Shown here in pieces: positions 56,150-64,000 of a DNA stretch of 64,000 nucleotides. Source of the stretch: Anoxybacillus amylolyticus (GTDB lineage Bacteria; Bacillota; Bacilli; Bacillales; Anoxybacillaceae). The notes below the pieces were generated by a model. The model was not told the DNA's origin, did not search any database, and saw nothing but the letters and a program-made list of their open reading frames with translations. The stretch spans positions 601,001-665,000 of the forward strand of contig NZ_CP015438.1 in assembly GCF_001634285.1 (NCBI RefSeq), read 5' to 3'. Both the position numbers and the translations under genes were made by a program. Position 1 is the first letter of the stretch; each line of letters starts with the position of its first letter.

Positions 56150-57119
56150 CGATAAACAAGCGATCATGTGGCATAAGAACAATATCGGGGGAAGGATTCA
56201 AAAGAGATGCTTCTCCCCGAAAAATTCCGAGCGGAATCACTCCATCTTCTATTAGCGCTCGACAACTTTCACGAAATGTTCGTCCAATGATTTCTTCCGG
56301 TACTTCGATAATTTGAAAATGGTTTTTCTTAGACATATGTAAAAATTGTTCCAACATTGTCGAAAAAACAGGAGATTCGATTGTATGAATAAATGAAAAG
56401 GTTGCTAATGCGTTCGTTTGGATGATTTCATCCGCACCTGCTCGCTTTGCATTGATCGCTTGTTGTTTTGTTAAAATTTCCACAATGATATAAAGGGAAG
56501 GATGTACCCCTTTCATTGCTACGAGTGTTAAAATAGTGGCCATATCAGCGTCTGTTTCGTGCTTATGCGGATCGGCTGTAATGACCGCCATTTTCGCTTT
56601 TGTAATATTTGCTTTTTGTAAAACCGAATCGTGCGACGCATTTCCTTTGATAAAGTGAATGTTTTTGCTTGCAACTGGTAGCGTAGTTAATGTTTCATCG
56701 ATAATAACGAAAGAAGCGAACGGCTGCCGTTCAGTAAGCTGTCGCAATATTTCACGCGTCCGCTCATTCCACCCAACAATCACGATATGCCCTTCTTTTG
56801 TATATGGAAGCTCTCCTTTTAATAATGCATTTTCTTTTGTTACCGCCGCAGCAGAAAGGGCGGCAAAATAAGTAGAAAGAACACCGGTGCCGGCGAAAAT
56901 GAGCAAAATGGCTACTAACTTGCCAATAGATGTTTTTGGCACAAAGTCACCGTAACCAATGGTTGCAGCGGTGACAATTGCCCACCAAATCCCATCCAAA
57001 AAGGAATGAAATGTGTTCGGCTCGATTATATGGATGATCCATCCGAATCCGACAATTACCATACCGCCAAGGAGCAATGTCCTCATAACGAAAGGGAGAC
57101 GAAAATAAACGTATTTCAC
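56139..57119 (-). CDS. yugO: Potassium channel YugO (2-TM, TrkA-N)
   Basis: A 326-residue ion channel: two membrane helices (about residues 10-30 and 68-90) flank a pore with filter TIGYGD (53-58), followed by a cytoplasmic RCK (TrkA-N) domain (from ~110; IVIVGWNERTREILR) and a C-terminal RCK-C part. YugO releases K+ in electrical signalling of B. subtilis biofilms. GTG start after AGGAGGTG. Confidence 0.92.
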   Translation of the reverse strand: MKYVYFRLPFVMRTLLLGGMVIVGFGWIIHIIEPNTFHSFLDGIWWAIVTAATIGYGDFVPKTSIGKLVAILLIFAGTGVLSTYFAALSAAAVTKENALLKGELPYTKEGHIVIVGWNERTREILRQLTERQPFASFVIIDETLTTLPVASKNIHFIKGNASHDSVLQKANITKAKMAVITADPHKHETDADMATILTLVAMKGVHPSLYIIVEILTKQQAINAKRAGADEIIQTNALATFSFIHTIESPVFSTMLEQFLHMSKKNHFQIIEVPEEIIGRTFRESCRALIEDGVIPLGIFRGEASLLNPSPDIVLMPHDRLFIVKH

Positions 57120-57229
57120 AGTACACCTCCTATGGAAATAGTTTGAACAAATGTATGTCTTTTTTTACATATTTTTTTCCTCGTTTATTCATACTATTAG
57201 TGAGTGATGAACGAGGGAGGAATTTTGCA

Positions 57230-57418
57230 ATGGATATGAATCGTGTGAAACAAATTGTATCATCCCCAACAGATATTCCTGTTCACTACCACCGAGTGTC
57301 TGTATGGATTGATAGCTATAATGAACAACAGCAAACAGCTATTATTCATATGCGTGAAGGTCATCTTCGTGAGAAGAGAGAAGTGCCAGTTGCTGAATTG
57401 GCAGAAGGAAACGCCTGA
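57230..57418 (+). CDS. H-type small acid-soluble spore protein
   Basis: A 62-residue SspH-type protein, starting DMNRVKQIVSSPTDIPVHYH and ending EVPVAEL. H-type SASPs are minor spore core proteins. GAGGGAGG precedes ATG 57230. Residue pattern matches the family; the exact paralog is not set. Confidence 0.85.
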   Translation: MDMNRVKQIVSSPTDIPVHYHRVSVWIDSYNEQQQTAIIHMREGHLREKREVPVAELAEGNA

Positions 57419-57435
57419 GAGAGGCGTTTTTTTTT
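57410..57435 (+). terminator. Terminator overlapping the SASP stop codon
   Basis: AACGCCT and AGGCGTT with a GAGAG loop, then nine T. Confidence 0.88.
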
Positions 57436-57504
57436 ATTGCGAAAGAAAGTTTTCTAGCAATATTGTTTAAAATGTATGATAATACAACTAGAGAGGTGAA
57501 AAGA

Positions 57505-59508
57505 ATGGGGAAAGTAGGACGAAATGACCCTTGCCCATGCGGAAGCGGAAAAAAGTATAAGCATTGCTGTGAAAAAAAACAAGATGTTGTATTTTTGAAT
57601 GAAGTAATTACGCAAGAAGCGCTTCAACTACAGCAAGAATTATTCGAGTATGCATTGACTCACTACGGGGATGCGTTAAGCGATTTTATCTTTCGGAACA
57701 TTCAACATCTTCCCGTTGTTGCGGAGGAAGAGCAAGAAACGTTTATGCTATACGTAACGCAATGGGCAGTATTTTGCGCACCGATCTTGAATGGAAGAAC
57801 GGTAATGGAACACTATGTGCAAACGCGCGGTTCGAAAATTAAACGGGCAAGCACACGAAATTTGTTACGTTCGTGGACGAAGGAAGTTCCGTCATTTGCA
57901 CGGGTAGTGGAGTGTGAAGCAAATCTTATCGTCGTAGAAGATATTTTTACAGGGGAACAAAAGCGCGTCACGTTGCAGGAAAGCCAGGCAGTCGAGGTAG
58001 GGAACGTCGTTGTCGGTCTTCTCGTATCGCTCGGATCAACGTACACGTTTTTCCTTTCTCTTCTAGAACTAGAAAAAGAAAGAGCAGATTTTCTTGTGGA
58101 GCGGTTGCAGAGAAAACACAAACAAATCAACCAACCGATTCGCGAATGGTTGGCGACGTCGTTTCCAGAATTGCTGCATGAATGCTTCATGCCGACGCTT
58201 CCCGAAGATTTTGGAATCGACGATCTTCAATGGGCCGAACCGATTCATCGACAAACTGCGTATCTTTTAAAAGAAAATATGGAACGTATCCATGAGCGAA
58301 GTCCATTAATAAACATTGCACTCGTTTTATGGCGTACGTATTGTGAGCTTGTCCATCCAACAATAAAAAAACCGGAATTGTACGCAGCAGCGCTTCACTA
58401 TTTAATCGTAGCAACCTTTTTCCCGTATAAAGTAGCGACGCAAAAAGACATCGCGGAACATTACGGGGTATCAAGTGGCAGTCTATCGGCAAAATATCGT
58501 GAAATGGAAGAGGTGCTTGCGGATTTTCTCCAACAAGTTTACGACAAACTAGAAGAACTTGATGTGGAGGATGACGATTGGGATGAGGAAGAGTGGGAGG
58601 ATGAGCCTGTATTCTTTCCGCCCCAACATTCCCGAATCGCGATGGAACGAGAATTGCGGCAATTAGAGCGAGTCATTGAAGAAAAAGATTTTTCGTCAGT
58701 TAAAGAAGCAAATAAGTACATTCAAAAAACGCTACAAAGTGGGAAGAAGCCAATCGCTTCCCTTTCGCCAAAAGACGAAGCACAAGAGCTATTGTACCAA
58801 GCATTTGAAGAAATGGATCGGAAAAAACGGCTTGACCTTGCGCATCGCGCACTAGCAATCTACCCAAATAGTCCAGATGCCTACAATATTTTGGGGGATG
58901 AATCGGGTACGCTCGAAACGGCGGCGAATTATTACAAACAAGGAATGATTGCTGGGGAAAAAGACCTCGGCAAACGATTTTTCCGAGAAAATAAAGGGCA
59001 TTTTTGGGGGATTGTCGAAACGCGACCATATATGCGCGCAAAAGCTAATTACGCACAAGCCCTTTGGCAGTTAGGGGAAAAAGAAAAAGCGGTGGAACAG
59101 TATGAGCAGCTATTGCAACTAAACCCGAACGATAATCAAGGCATTCGCTATTTATTATTGCCAGCCTACATTGAACTTGGAAAATATGACGAAGCGGAAG
59201 AGTTGATGACTCAGTACGATGAAGCGACAGCGACGATGGATTATAATCGCTTACTTGTATCCTATTTGAAGTACGGATTGCATGAAGAACTGGACGATTT
59301 ACTAGAAGAAGCGATTATATCTAACCCGTATGTTATTGATTATTTATTGAAAAAGAAGCGCTTGCCAAAAGAGGACCCGCTCTTTTATAGCTTTGGCGAT
59401 GACACGGAAGCCGTCATGTATGCAAAAGCTCATATTCATCTATGGCAACGAGAGAAAGAACTATTAGATTGGCTGCGGGAAACGACCCGCATGCAGTGGA
59501 AAAAGTAA
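57505..59508 (+). CDS. SEC-C motif and TPR protein
   Basis: A 667-residue protein. The SEC-C zinc motif CPCGSGKKYKHCC (residues 10-22) is at the N-terminus, unlike SecA where it is C-terminal. A helical middle contains an HTH-like DIAEHYGVSSGSLSAKYR near 330-347 and a strongly acidic stretch near 355-375. TPR-like repeats follow from about 415. Partner and role unknown; a nucleic-acid or ribosome role is conjecture. GAGAGGTGAAAAG precedes the ATG. Confidence 0.75.
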   Translation: MGKVGRNDPCPCGSGKKYKHCCEKKQDVVFLNEVITQEALQLQQELFEYALTHYGDALSDFIFRNIQHLPVVAEEEQETFMLYVTQWAVFCAPILNGRTVMEHYVQTRGSKIKRASTRNLLRSWTKEVPSFARVVECEANLIVVEDIFTGEQKRVTLQESQAVEVGNVVVGLLVSLGSTYTFFLSLLELEKERADFLVERLQRKHKQINQPIREWLATSFPELLHECFMPTLPEDFGIDDLQWAEPIHRQTAYLLKENMERIHERSPLINIALVLWRTYCELVHPTIKKPELYAAALHYLIVATFFPYKVATQKDIAEHYGVSSGSLSAKYREMEEVLADFLQQVYDKLEELDVEDDDWDEEEWEDEPVFFPPQHSRIAMERELRQLERVIEEKDFSSVKEANKYIQKTLQSGKKPIASLSPKDEAQELLYQAFEEMDRKKRLDLAHRALAIYPNSPDAYNILGDESGTLETAANYYKQGMIAGEKDLGKRFFRENKGHFWGIVETRPYMRAKANYAQALWQLGEKEKAVEQYEQLLQLNPNDNQGIRYLLLPAYIELGKYDEAEELMTQYDEATATMDYNRLLVSYLKYGLHEELDDLLEEAIISNPYVIDYLLKKKRLPKEDPLFYSFGDDTEAVMYAKAHIHLWQREKELLDWLRETTRMQWKK

Positions 59509-59540
59509 CGAAACGCAATCACTGCTTGCGTTTCGTTTCT
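59507..59540 (+). terminator. Terminator of the SEC-C gene
   Basis: AACGAAACGCA and TGCGTTTCGTT with a 9-nt loop, then TTCT. Confidence 0.82.
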
Positions 59541-59560
59541 CTAAGCGGGGGGAGAAAAAC

Positions 59561-60049
59561 GTGAACATTCGAATAGCAACACGCGCTGATTTGCCAGCGA
59601 TTGTCGAGATATATAACGAAACAATTCCAACAAGAATGGTGACCGCTGACTTAGAGCCGGTGTCTGTTGAAAGTCGGGAAAAATGGTTTTTCGAACATTC
59701 GGAGGAGCGACCGCTATGGGTCGTCGAACAAGATGAGCAAGTATGCGCTTGGCTAAGTTTTCGCTCCTTTTATGGACGACCTGCGTATCGCTATACGGCT
59801 GAAATCGGCATTTATATTGCACAGACGCAACGCGGAAAAGGGCTTGGAAAGAAGTTGTTGCAAAAAGCAATCGATGAATGTCCAAATTTGGAAATAAAAA
59901 CATTATTAGGATTCATTTTCGCGCATAATGAACCGAGTTTGCGACTTTTTTCCCTTTTCGGATTTGAAAGATGGGGGTATTTGCCGCGAGTGGCTGAACT
60001 AGACGGAGTGGAACGAGATTTAATCATCATGGGGAAACGAATCGAATAA
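59561..60049 (+). CDS. GNAT acetyltransferase (phosphinothricin acetyltransferase-like)
   Basis: A 162-residue GNAT enzyme. The acetyl-CoA loop QRGKGLGKKLL is near residues 88-98. The pattern (ADLPAIVEIYNETI, FYGRPAYRYTAEIGIYI) matches the PAT/YwnH group, which acetylates phosphinothricin or methionine sulfone/sulfoximine. The natural substrate is unknown. GTG start after GGGGGGAG. Confidence 0.85.
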   Translation: MNIRIATRADLPAIVEIYNETIPTRMVTADLEPVSVESREKWFFEHSEERPLWVVEQDEQVCAWLSFRSFYGRPAYRYTAEIGIYIAQTQRGKGLGKKLLQKAIDECPNLEIKTLLGFIFAHNEPSLRLFSLFGFERWGYLPRVAELDGVERDLIIMGKRIE

Positions 60050-60115
60050 CGTTTCTACTATCTCTAGCTCCAAGGCAACCGAAACCGCTAACTAATCCAC
60101 TGCTCATTCCAAACA

Positions 60116-60144
60116 GAAAAACCCTTGCGATGCAAGGGTTTTTC
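60116..60144. terminator. Terminator of tRNA-Ala (both strands)
   Basis: GAAAAACCCTTGC and GCAAGGGTTTTTC, a perfect 13-bp stem with a GAT loop, T-rich in both directions. Confidence 0.88.
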
Positions 60145-60148
60145 TTAA

Positions 60149-60221
60149 TGGAGCATACCGGGCTCGAACCGGTGACCTTCGCGCTGCCAGCACGACGCTC
60201 TCCCAACTGAGCTAATGCCCC
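60149..60221 (-). tRNA. tRNA-Ala (GGC)
   Basis: Folds as a complete cloverleaf: acceptor GGGGCAT/ATGCTCC, D-stem GCTC/GAGC, anticodon arm TCGTG-CTGGCAG-CGCGA with anticodon GGC, T-arm with TTCGAGC. It decodes GCC. The 3' CCA is not encoded, so it is added by the nucleotidyltransferase. Confidence 0.95.
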
Positions 60222-60238
60222 AAACATAGCTTAATTTT

Positions 60239-60266
60239 ATTATATTTATCTGAAAATATTTTGCAA
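60239..60266 (-). promoter_or_regulatory. Promoter of tRNA-Ala
   Basis: On the minus strand TTGCAA (60266-60261) and TATAAT (60244-60239) with a 16-bp spacer, 17 bp before the tRNA. Confidence 0.6.
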
Positions 60267-60302
60267 GACAAGCACAGCAAACATTTTATAATGAGAATTA
60301 TA

Positions 60303-60392
60303 TATTTTAGATAAAATTCGACAAAATGTGATAATATGCGTTCGTCCATAGACATAGTGTGTTTCCCTTACATATCATAGTGTAAGGGGGAC
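60303..60392 (+). ncRNA. Tandem structured unit 1, putative small RNA
   Basis: It opens with TTAGATAAAATTCGACAAAA and TGTGATAAT (an extended -10), then GTCCATAGACATAGTGTG and a CCCTTACA/TGTAAGGG hairpin. No ORF or SD. A 0A-box core lies at 60317-60323. It is about 75% alike to unit 2, 123 bp downstream, and lacks a T-run of its own. Confidence 0.45.
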
Positions 60393-60426
60393 CGAAAAAG
60401 TCGGATTTTGTCGATTTTCAAAAAAA

Positions 60427-60520
60427 TATCTAGACAAAATTCGACAAAATGTGATATGATCAAATTGTCCATAGAATAGTATGTTTCCCTTGCGATATAT
60501 ACTCGCAAGGGGCTTTTTTA
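60427..60520 (+). ncRNA. Tandem structured unit 2 with terminator, putative small RNA
   Basis: Same layout as unit 1: CTAGACAAAATTCGACAAAA, TGATATGAT (extended -10), GTCCATAGAATAGTATG, then CCCTTGCGA/TCGCAAGGG and a CTTTTTTATTTTTT tail that makes a proper terminator. A 0A-box core is at 60440-60446. A transcript of ~60 nt is predicted. Confidence 0.45.
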
Positions 60521-60524
60521 TTTT

Positions 60525-61202
60525 TTATAAATTTTCAATTTCAACACTTGTAACCGAAGGGATGTTGCGAATTGAGTAATATACGTCTGTAGCGGTCTGT
60601 TTTTGATAAACTGCGACTTTCAACTTCAGCAAATGGTGTTTCTCGTCAATGTCTTTAATGTGAAATGTTTTAATAGCGATTGTTTGCTGTCGAATTGCTT
60701 CGATGACATCATCAATCTTTTCAGCGCGAGAAATAGTAAGTTGTAGTAAAATCTCTTTTTCCCTTAACTGTTTTGGACCAAAGAGCGCAGTGAGCAACGG
60801 GATAAGTTCAACGCTCACAATTAATAAGGCAACGCTGACGATTGCTTCCCAATAAAACCCTGCTCCAACAGCAATTCCGATCCCTGCTGCCCCCCATATC
60901 AACGCTGCGGTCGTTAAGCCAGAAACACTGTCATTTCCTCGTCGTAAAATAACCCCTGCTCCTAAAAAACCGATTCCAGAAACGATTTGGGCTGCTAGAC
61001 GAAGTGGATCCATCGTGATATGGTCTTTTAATGGGAAGATATAGGCAGATTCAATCGATACAATCGTTAGTAGACAGCTCGAGATAGAAATGACAAGACA
61101 TGTTTTTAATCCTACGGGCTTTCGTTTTAATTCCCTCTCTAGCCCAATAACAAGTCCTAATATTGCAGAAATACCCAATTTTACAAAAAGATTAAAATCC
61201 AT
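60525..61202 (-). CDS. MgtC/SapB family membrane protein
   Basis: A 225-residue protein with about four or five N-terminal helices and the MgtC signature GLVIGLERELKRKPVGLKT then GIGFLGAGVILRR; the C-terminal ~75 residues form an ACT-like cytoplasmic domain. MgtC proteins act in Mg2+-limited growth and on F-type ATPase in pathogens; role here unknown. GAGGGG precedes ATG 61202. Confidence 0.87.
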   Translation of the reverse strand: MDFNLFVKLGISAILGLVIGLERELKRKPVGLKTCLVISISSCLLTIVSIESAYIFPLKDHITMDPLRLAAQIVSGIGFLGAGVILRRGNDSVSGLTTAALIWGAAGIGIAVGAGFYWEAIVSVALLIVSVELIPLLTALFGPKQLREKEILLQLTISRAEKIDDVIEAIRQQTIAIKTFHIKDIDEKHHLLKLKVAVYQKQTATDVYYSIRNIPSVTSVEIENL

Positions 61203-61268
61203 ATTTTTCCCCTCTTTTTCTTTAAATAATGCTATAATCATTATAAAACGTTTTGTGAGAGGTGGGTT

Positions 61269-62171
61269 ATGCAATCATCGAATTTATTGAAGCCGTATAT
61301 TGCGATTGCCGTCGGAGCATTAGCCGTATCGACGTCGGCCATTCTTGTAAAATGGGCGCAAGCTCCGTCAGCTGTAATCGCGTTTTATCGGCTCTTTTTT
61401 ACCGTTTTGTTGATGACCCCGTTTGTTTTTCCGTACGCGCATGAATACCGGAAAATTTCGAAAATGGATTGGTTGTTTTCTTTTGTCTCTGGCATTTTAT
61501 TGGCATGTCATTTTATTCTTTGGTTTGAATCGTTGAACTATACGTCGGTGACAAGTTCTGTCGTGCTTGTTACGCTCCAGCCGTTGTTTGCTTTTGTTGG
61601 TGGCTATATCTTCTTTAAAGAAAGATTAACCGTCAGTGCATTGTTTAGTGGTTTGCTTGCGATTTTTGGAAGCGTTATTATTAGTTGGGGTGATTTTCGA
61701 GTGAGTGGAGCCGCATTATTTGGTGACGTGTTGGCGCTGCTTGCTTGTGCGATGGTAACAGGGTACTGGCTTGTTGGGCAAGAGTTAAGAAAACGACTGT
61801 CGCTTATGACGTATACGTATATTGTGTATAGCGTGAGTTCGTTGACACTACTCATTTACTCACTTATCCTTCGTTACCCGTTATTTGCGTATAGGAAAAT
61901 AGACTGGCTTTGTTTTATTTTGTTAGCGCTCGTTTCGACGTTACTTGGGCACTCGTTGATGAACTGGTCGATGAAGTGGCTTAGCGCAACTACTATTTCG
62001 ATGAGCATTTTATTTGAGCCGGTAGGAGCGGCTATTTTAGCTTATTTTTTGCTTGATGAAATGATTCAGCCGCTTCAATGGATTGGTGGAACGTTAATTT
62101 TAACTGGCATCGGAACGTACTTATGGGGAGAAAATCGAAAACCGTCTCTATCTGTACAAGAAAGTGGATGA
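61269..62171 (+). CDS. DMT-superfamily (EamA) transporter
   Basis: A 300-residue membrane protein with ten predicted helices in two EamA repeats (ALAVSTSAILVKWAQAPSAV; second repeat from ~150). Exporters of this group move metabolites or amino acids; the substrate cannot be inferred. AGGTGGG precedes the ATG. It overlaps the convergent tgl by 24 bp. Confidence 0.85.
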   Translation: MQSSNLLKPYIAIAVGALAVSTSAILVKWAQAPSAVIAFYRLFFTVLLMTPFVFPYAHEYRKISKMDWLFSFVSGILLACHFILWFESLNYTSVTSSVVLVTLQPLFAFVGGYIFFKERLTVSALFSGLLAIFGSVIISWGDFRVSGAALFGDVLALLACAMVTGYWLVGQELRKRLSLMTYTYIVYSVSSLTLLIYSLILRYPLFAYRKIDWLCFILLALVSTLLGHSLMNWSMKWLSATTISMSILFEPVGAAILAYFLLDEMIQPLQWIGGTLILTGIGTYLWGENRKPSLSVQESG

Positions 62172-62969
62172 ACCGATTGCTCCGACGATGATTTTCTTTC
62201 GTTCCACAGAAAGAGATGACTGCTCAATAGAACCGGCAAAAGTTGATAAATAGCGAAAATCAATTCGTGTAGTTTGCGTCATTAAGTAAGCTGACTGATT
62301 TGCTGCTGGTTTTCGTCGTTTATTTAACGCGGCAATTACTTCTTCTTTTGATTTAATCCCAATTCCGTGTCCATAATAAAGCCCATTGCCTAAATAAATA
62401 GTGTTTTCTCCTTGCCATTGTGGCATCGAAGGGTCTACATCGGGGTTTTTAAAATAAAGGCAGTCACCAGGGATGTAATCATCCCCTTTTTTTGTTTGAA
62501 TGTTTAAGTCTTTGTCTGTATGCCAATCGTACAGCAAAAGATCGTCGAATAACTCATCGAATATCTCTCGTTTTATCGTATCCAATACCGCTTTGTAAAA
62601 AATAATAACGATTGCAGTTGCGCATTCAAACGCGTATAGTTGACTGTTGACAAAAATATCATTAATTGCAGCACTAGGGGAACCCCCTCGCCTTAGTTCA
62701 AATCCCCCTAAACGATTTCTCTGCCAATATTGCTCGTTGCATCTAGAAAACTGAAAAATAGTAAAGCGGGCAGCGCTTTTGGCTAATTGGACAGAGGCTT
62801 GGAGAATGCGTTCACGTACAAGTAGTTCGAATTGAAGTTGCTGTTTAGTTTCGTACGAATACATTTGTTTTTCTTTCACTAACGCTTGAAAAATCGTTTC
62901 TTGCTCCTTGGACAGTGTGGTAGAGGAAAAAAACGAATCGTCCTCAACAGCGTGTTGAATTTTAATCAT
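62148..62969 (-). CDS. tgl: Spore coat protein-glutamine gamma-glutamyltransferase
   Basis: A 273-residue transglutaminase that crosslinks spore coat proteins such as GerQ through Gln-Lys isopeptide bonds. Cys116 (AFECATAIV) is the catalytic nucleophile and YYGHGIGI holds another active-site segment. It is somewhat longer than the 245-residue B. subtilis enzyme, mainly at the C-terminus. A GGAGTGGATAA SD is part of a DnaA-box-like sequence. Confidence 0.93.
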   Translation of the reverse strand: MIKIQHAVEDDSFFSSTTLSKEQETIFQALVKEKQMYSYETKQQLQFELLVRERILQASVQLAKSAARFTIFQFSRCNEQYWQRNRLGGFELRRGGSPSAAINDIFVNSQLYAFECATAIVIIFYKAVLDTIKREIFDELFDDLLLYDWHTDKDLNIQTKKGDDYIPGDCLYFKNPDVDPSMPQWQGENTIYLGNGLYYGHGIGIKSKEEVIAALNKRRKPAANQSAYLMTQTTRIDFRYLSTFAGSIEQSSLSVERKKIIVGAIGSSTFLYR

Positions 62970-62971
62970 AG

Positions 62972-63132
62972 TTATCCACTCCTTTCAATAGTTTTATAGA
63001 AAGTGACCTCGTTTTTGTGGATAAATAGGATAATGTTATCCACGATATGTGAATAACAATGGTAAACACCGAAAGGAAGAAGGGATGGTTTGTGGATAAT
63101 TATTGTTAATTCTGTTGATAACATGTTGATAA
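62972..63132. promoter_or_regulatory. Cluster of DnaA-box-like 9-mers
   Basis: Seven sites match TTATCCACA or its complement closely: 62972 (TTATCCACT), 63016 (TGTGGATAA, perfect), 63036 (TTATCCACG), 63048 (TGTGAATAA), 63091 (TGTGGATAA, perfect), 63113 and 63124 (TGTTGATAA). They lie between tgl and the rrn promoters in AT-rich sequence. Confidence 0.65.
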
Positions 63133-63223
63133 TTATGTTTAAAAAAGCCCTATACACATCGATAAAGCGACATTAACCAAAATGGATTATTACAGCAATG
63201 TGTACGTAACAGAGTTAGAGCGT

Positions 63224-63252
63224 TTGACCGTTGAATGGATTATTTGTATGCT
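63224..63252 (+). promoter_or_regulatory. rrn promoter P1
   Basis: TTGACC (63224-63229) and TATGCT (63247-63252), 17-bp spacer, ~245 bp upstream of 16S. Confidence 0.65.
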
Positions 63253-63370
63253 ACTTTACGAAGATTTATGTTGTTGGCATAAAAAATATAAAAAAAGATA
63301 TTGCATTTTTTAAAACTGCATGGTAAATTATTAAACGTCGCTGCTGAACAATGTAGTGACTGAAAAACAG

Positions 63371-63400
63371 TTGACAATTGCTTTTTAATTGTGGTAGGAT
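63371..63400 (+). promoter_or_regulatory. rrn promoter P2
   Basis: TTGACA (63371-63376) and TAGGAT (63395-63400), 18-bp spacer, ~97 bp before 16S. Two tandem promoters are usual for Bacillus rrn operons. Confidence 0.7.
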
Positions 63401-63422
63401 AAAAAAGCCGCTTTTAAGGCGA

Positions 63423-63445
63423 TGTTCTTTGAAAACTGAACAAAA
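63423..63445 (+). promoter_or_regulatory. boxA-type antitermination site of the rrn leader
   Basis: GTTCTTTGAAAACTGAACAA is the usual pre-16S leader element in Bacilli, related to boxA bound by NusB-NusE. Confidence 0.6.
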
Positions 63446-63496
63446 CGAAGCGTCCTCGTTTAAGGAACGAGAAAACATGAGTTTGGAATAGAACTT

Positions 63497-64000
<504 letters not shown>

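Noticed and set aside
60303..60520. CRISPR array
   Set aside because: Only two units, 123 bp apart, with similarity spread over the whole unit and no spacer-repeat alternation.
62972..63132. Calling the DnaA-box cluster oriC
   Set aside because: No dnaA, dnaN, rpmH or gyrase genes are nearby, and the gene order belongs to the yut-yug region, far from oriC in B. subtilis.

Overview
The window is a chromosomal segment from a moderately thermophilic, spore-forming member of the Bacillaceae, most likely Anoxybacillus. The basis is gene order, sporulation genes (yunB, lytH, yutC, yutH, H-type SASP, tgl), Bacillus-type SD sites with many TTG and GTG starts, and the first ~500 nt of a 16S rRNA gene at the right edge that reads like Anoxybacillus. 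The genus call rests on memory of 16S signatures, not on a search.

Regions. 1-4.7 kb: sulfur amino acids, metY and the S-box-controlled metNIQ methionine importer. 4.7-10.6 kb: a CMD-family protein and the sufCDSUB Fe-S operon. 10.6-23.8 kb: the yunFEDCB / lytH / lipA / yutCDEFGH block known from B. subtilis, with a SufR-like regulator inserted. 24-27.3 kb: hom-thrC-thrB. 27.4-36 kb: small Fe-S and redox genes (yutI, yuzD, yutJ, yuzB, dapF, yutM, yumC, yumB). 36.2-44.7 kb: yuiA-yuiB-yuiC, a BtuF-like protein, a pepA gene destroyed by a TnpB element, a DUF47-pit phosphate operon, bioY and an IS607 remnant. 44.7-59.5 kb: kapD, a Cu/Zn SOD, patB, alaR-alaT, yugI, yuzA, a butanol dehydrogenase, pgi, yugN, yugO, an sspH-like gene and a SEC-C/TPR protein. 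59.5-64 kb: an acetyltransferase, tRNA-Ala, a tandem pair of structured non-coding units, mgtC, a DMT transporter, tgl, a DnaA-box cluster and the start of an rrn operon.

Themes. Iron-sulfur biology is heavily represented: SUF assembly, the A-type and Nfu-type carriers yutM and yutI, lipoyl synthase, and a Cys-rich SufR-like regulator. Several promoters carry readable operators: an S-box, a five-repeat PhoP array before DUF47-pit, a Rex site and two Spo0A boxes before the NDH-2 gene yumB, and Spo0A boxes in both tandem RNA units.

Most unusual features: (1) two tandem ~90-bp units at 60.3-60.5 kb whose hairpin stems differ by compensatory changes and whose promoters share a Spo0A box; (2) an in-frame fusion of an IS607 TnpA HTH to the C-terminal half of TnpB; (3) a catalytically intact TnpB with a predicted guide RNA sitting in pepA, with most of pepA missing; (4) seven DnaA-box-like sequences in 161 bp away from oriC genes; (5) a non-autonomous element flanked by a 22-bp copy of a whole terminator, plus a repeat family that sits just after terminators.
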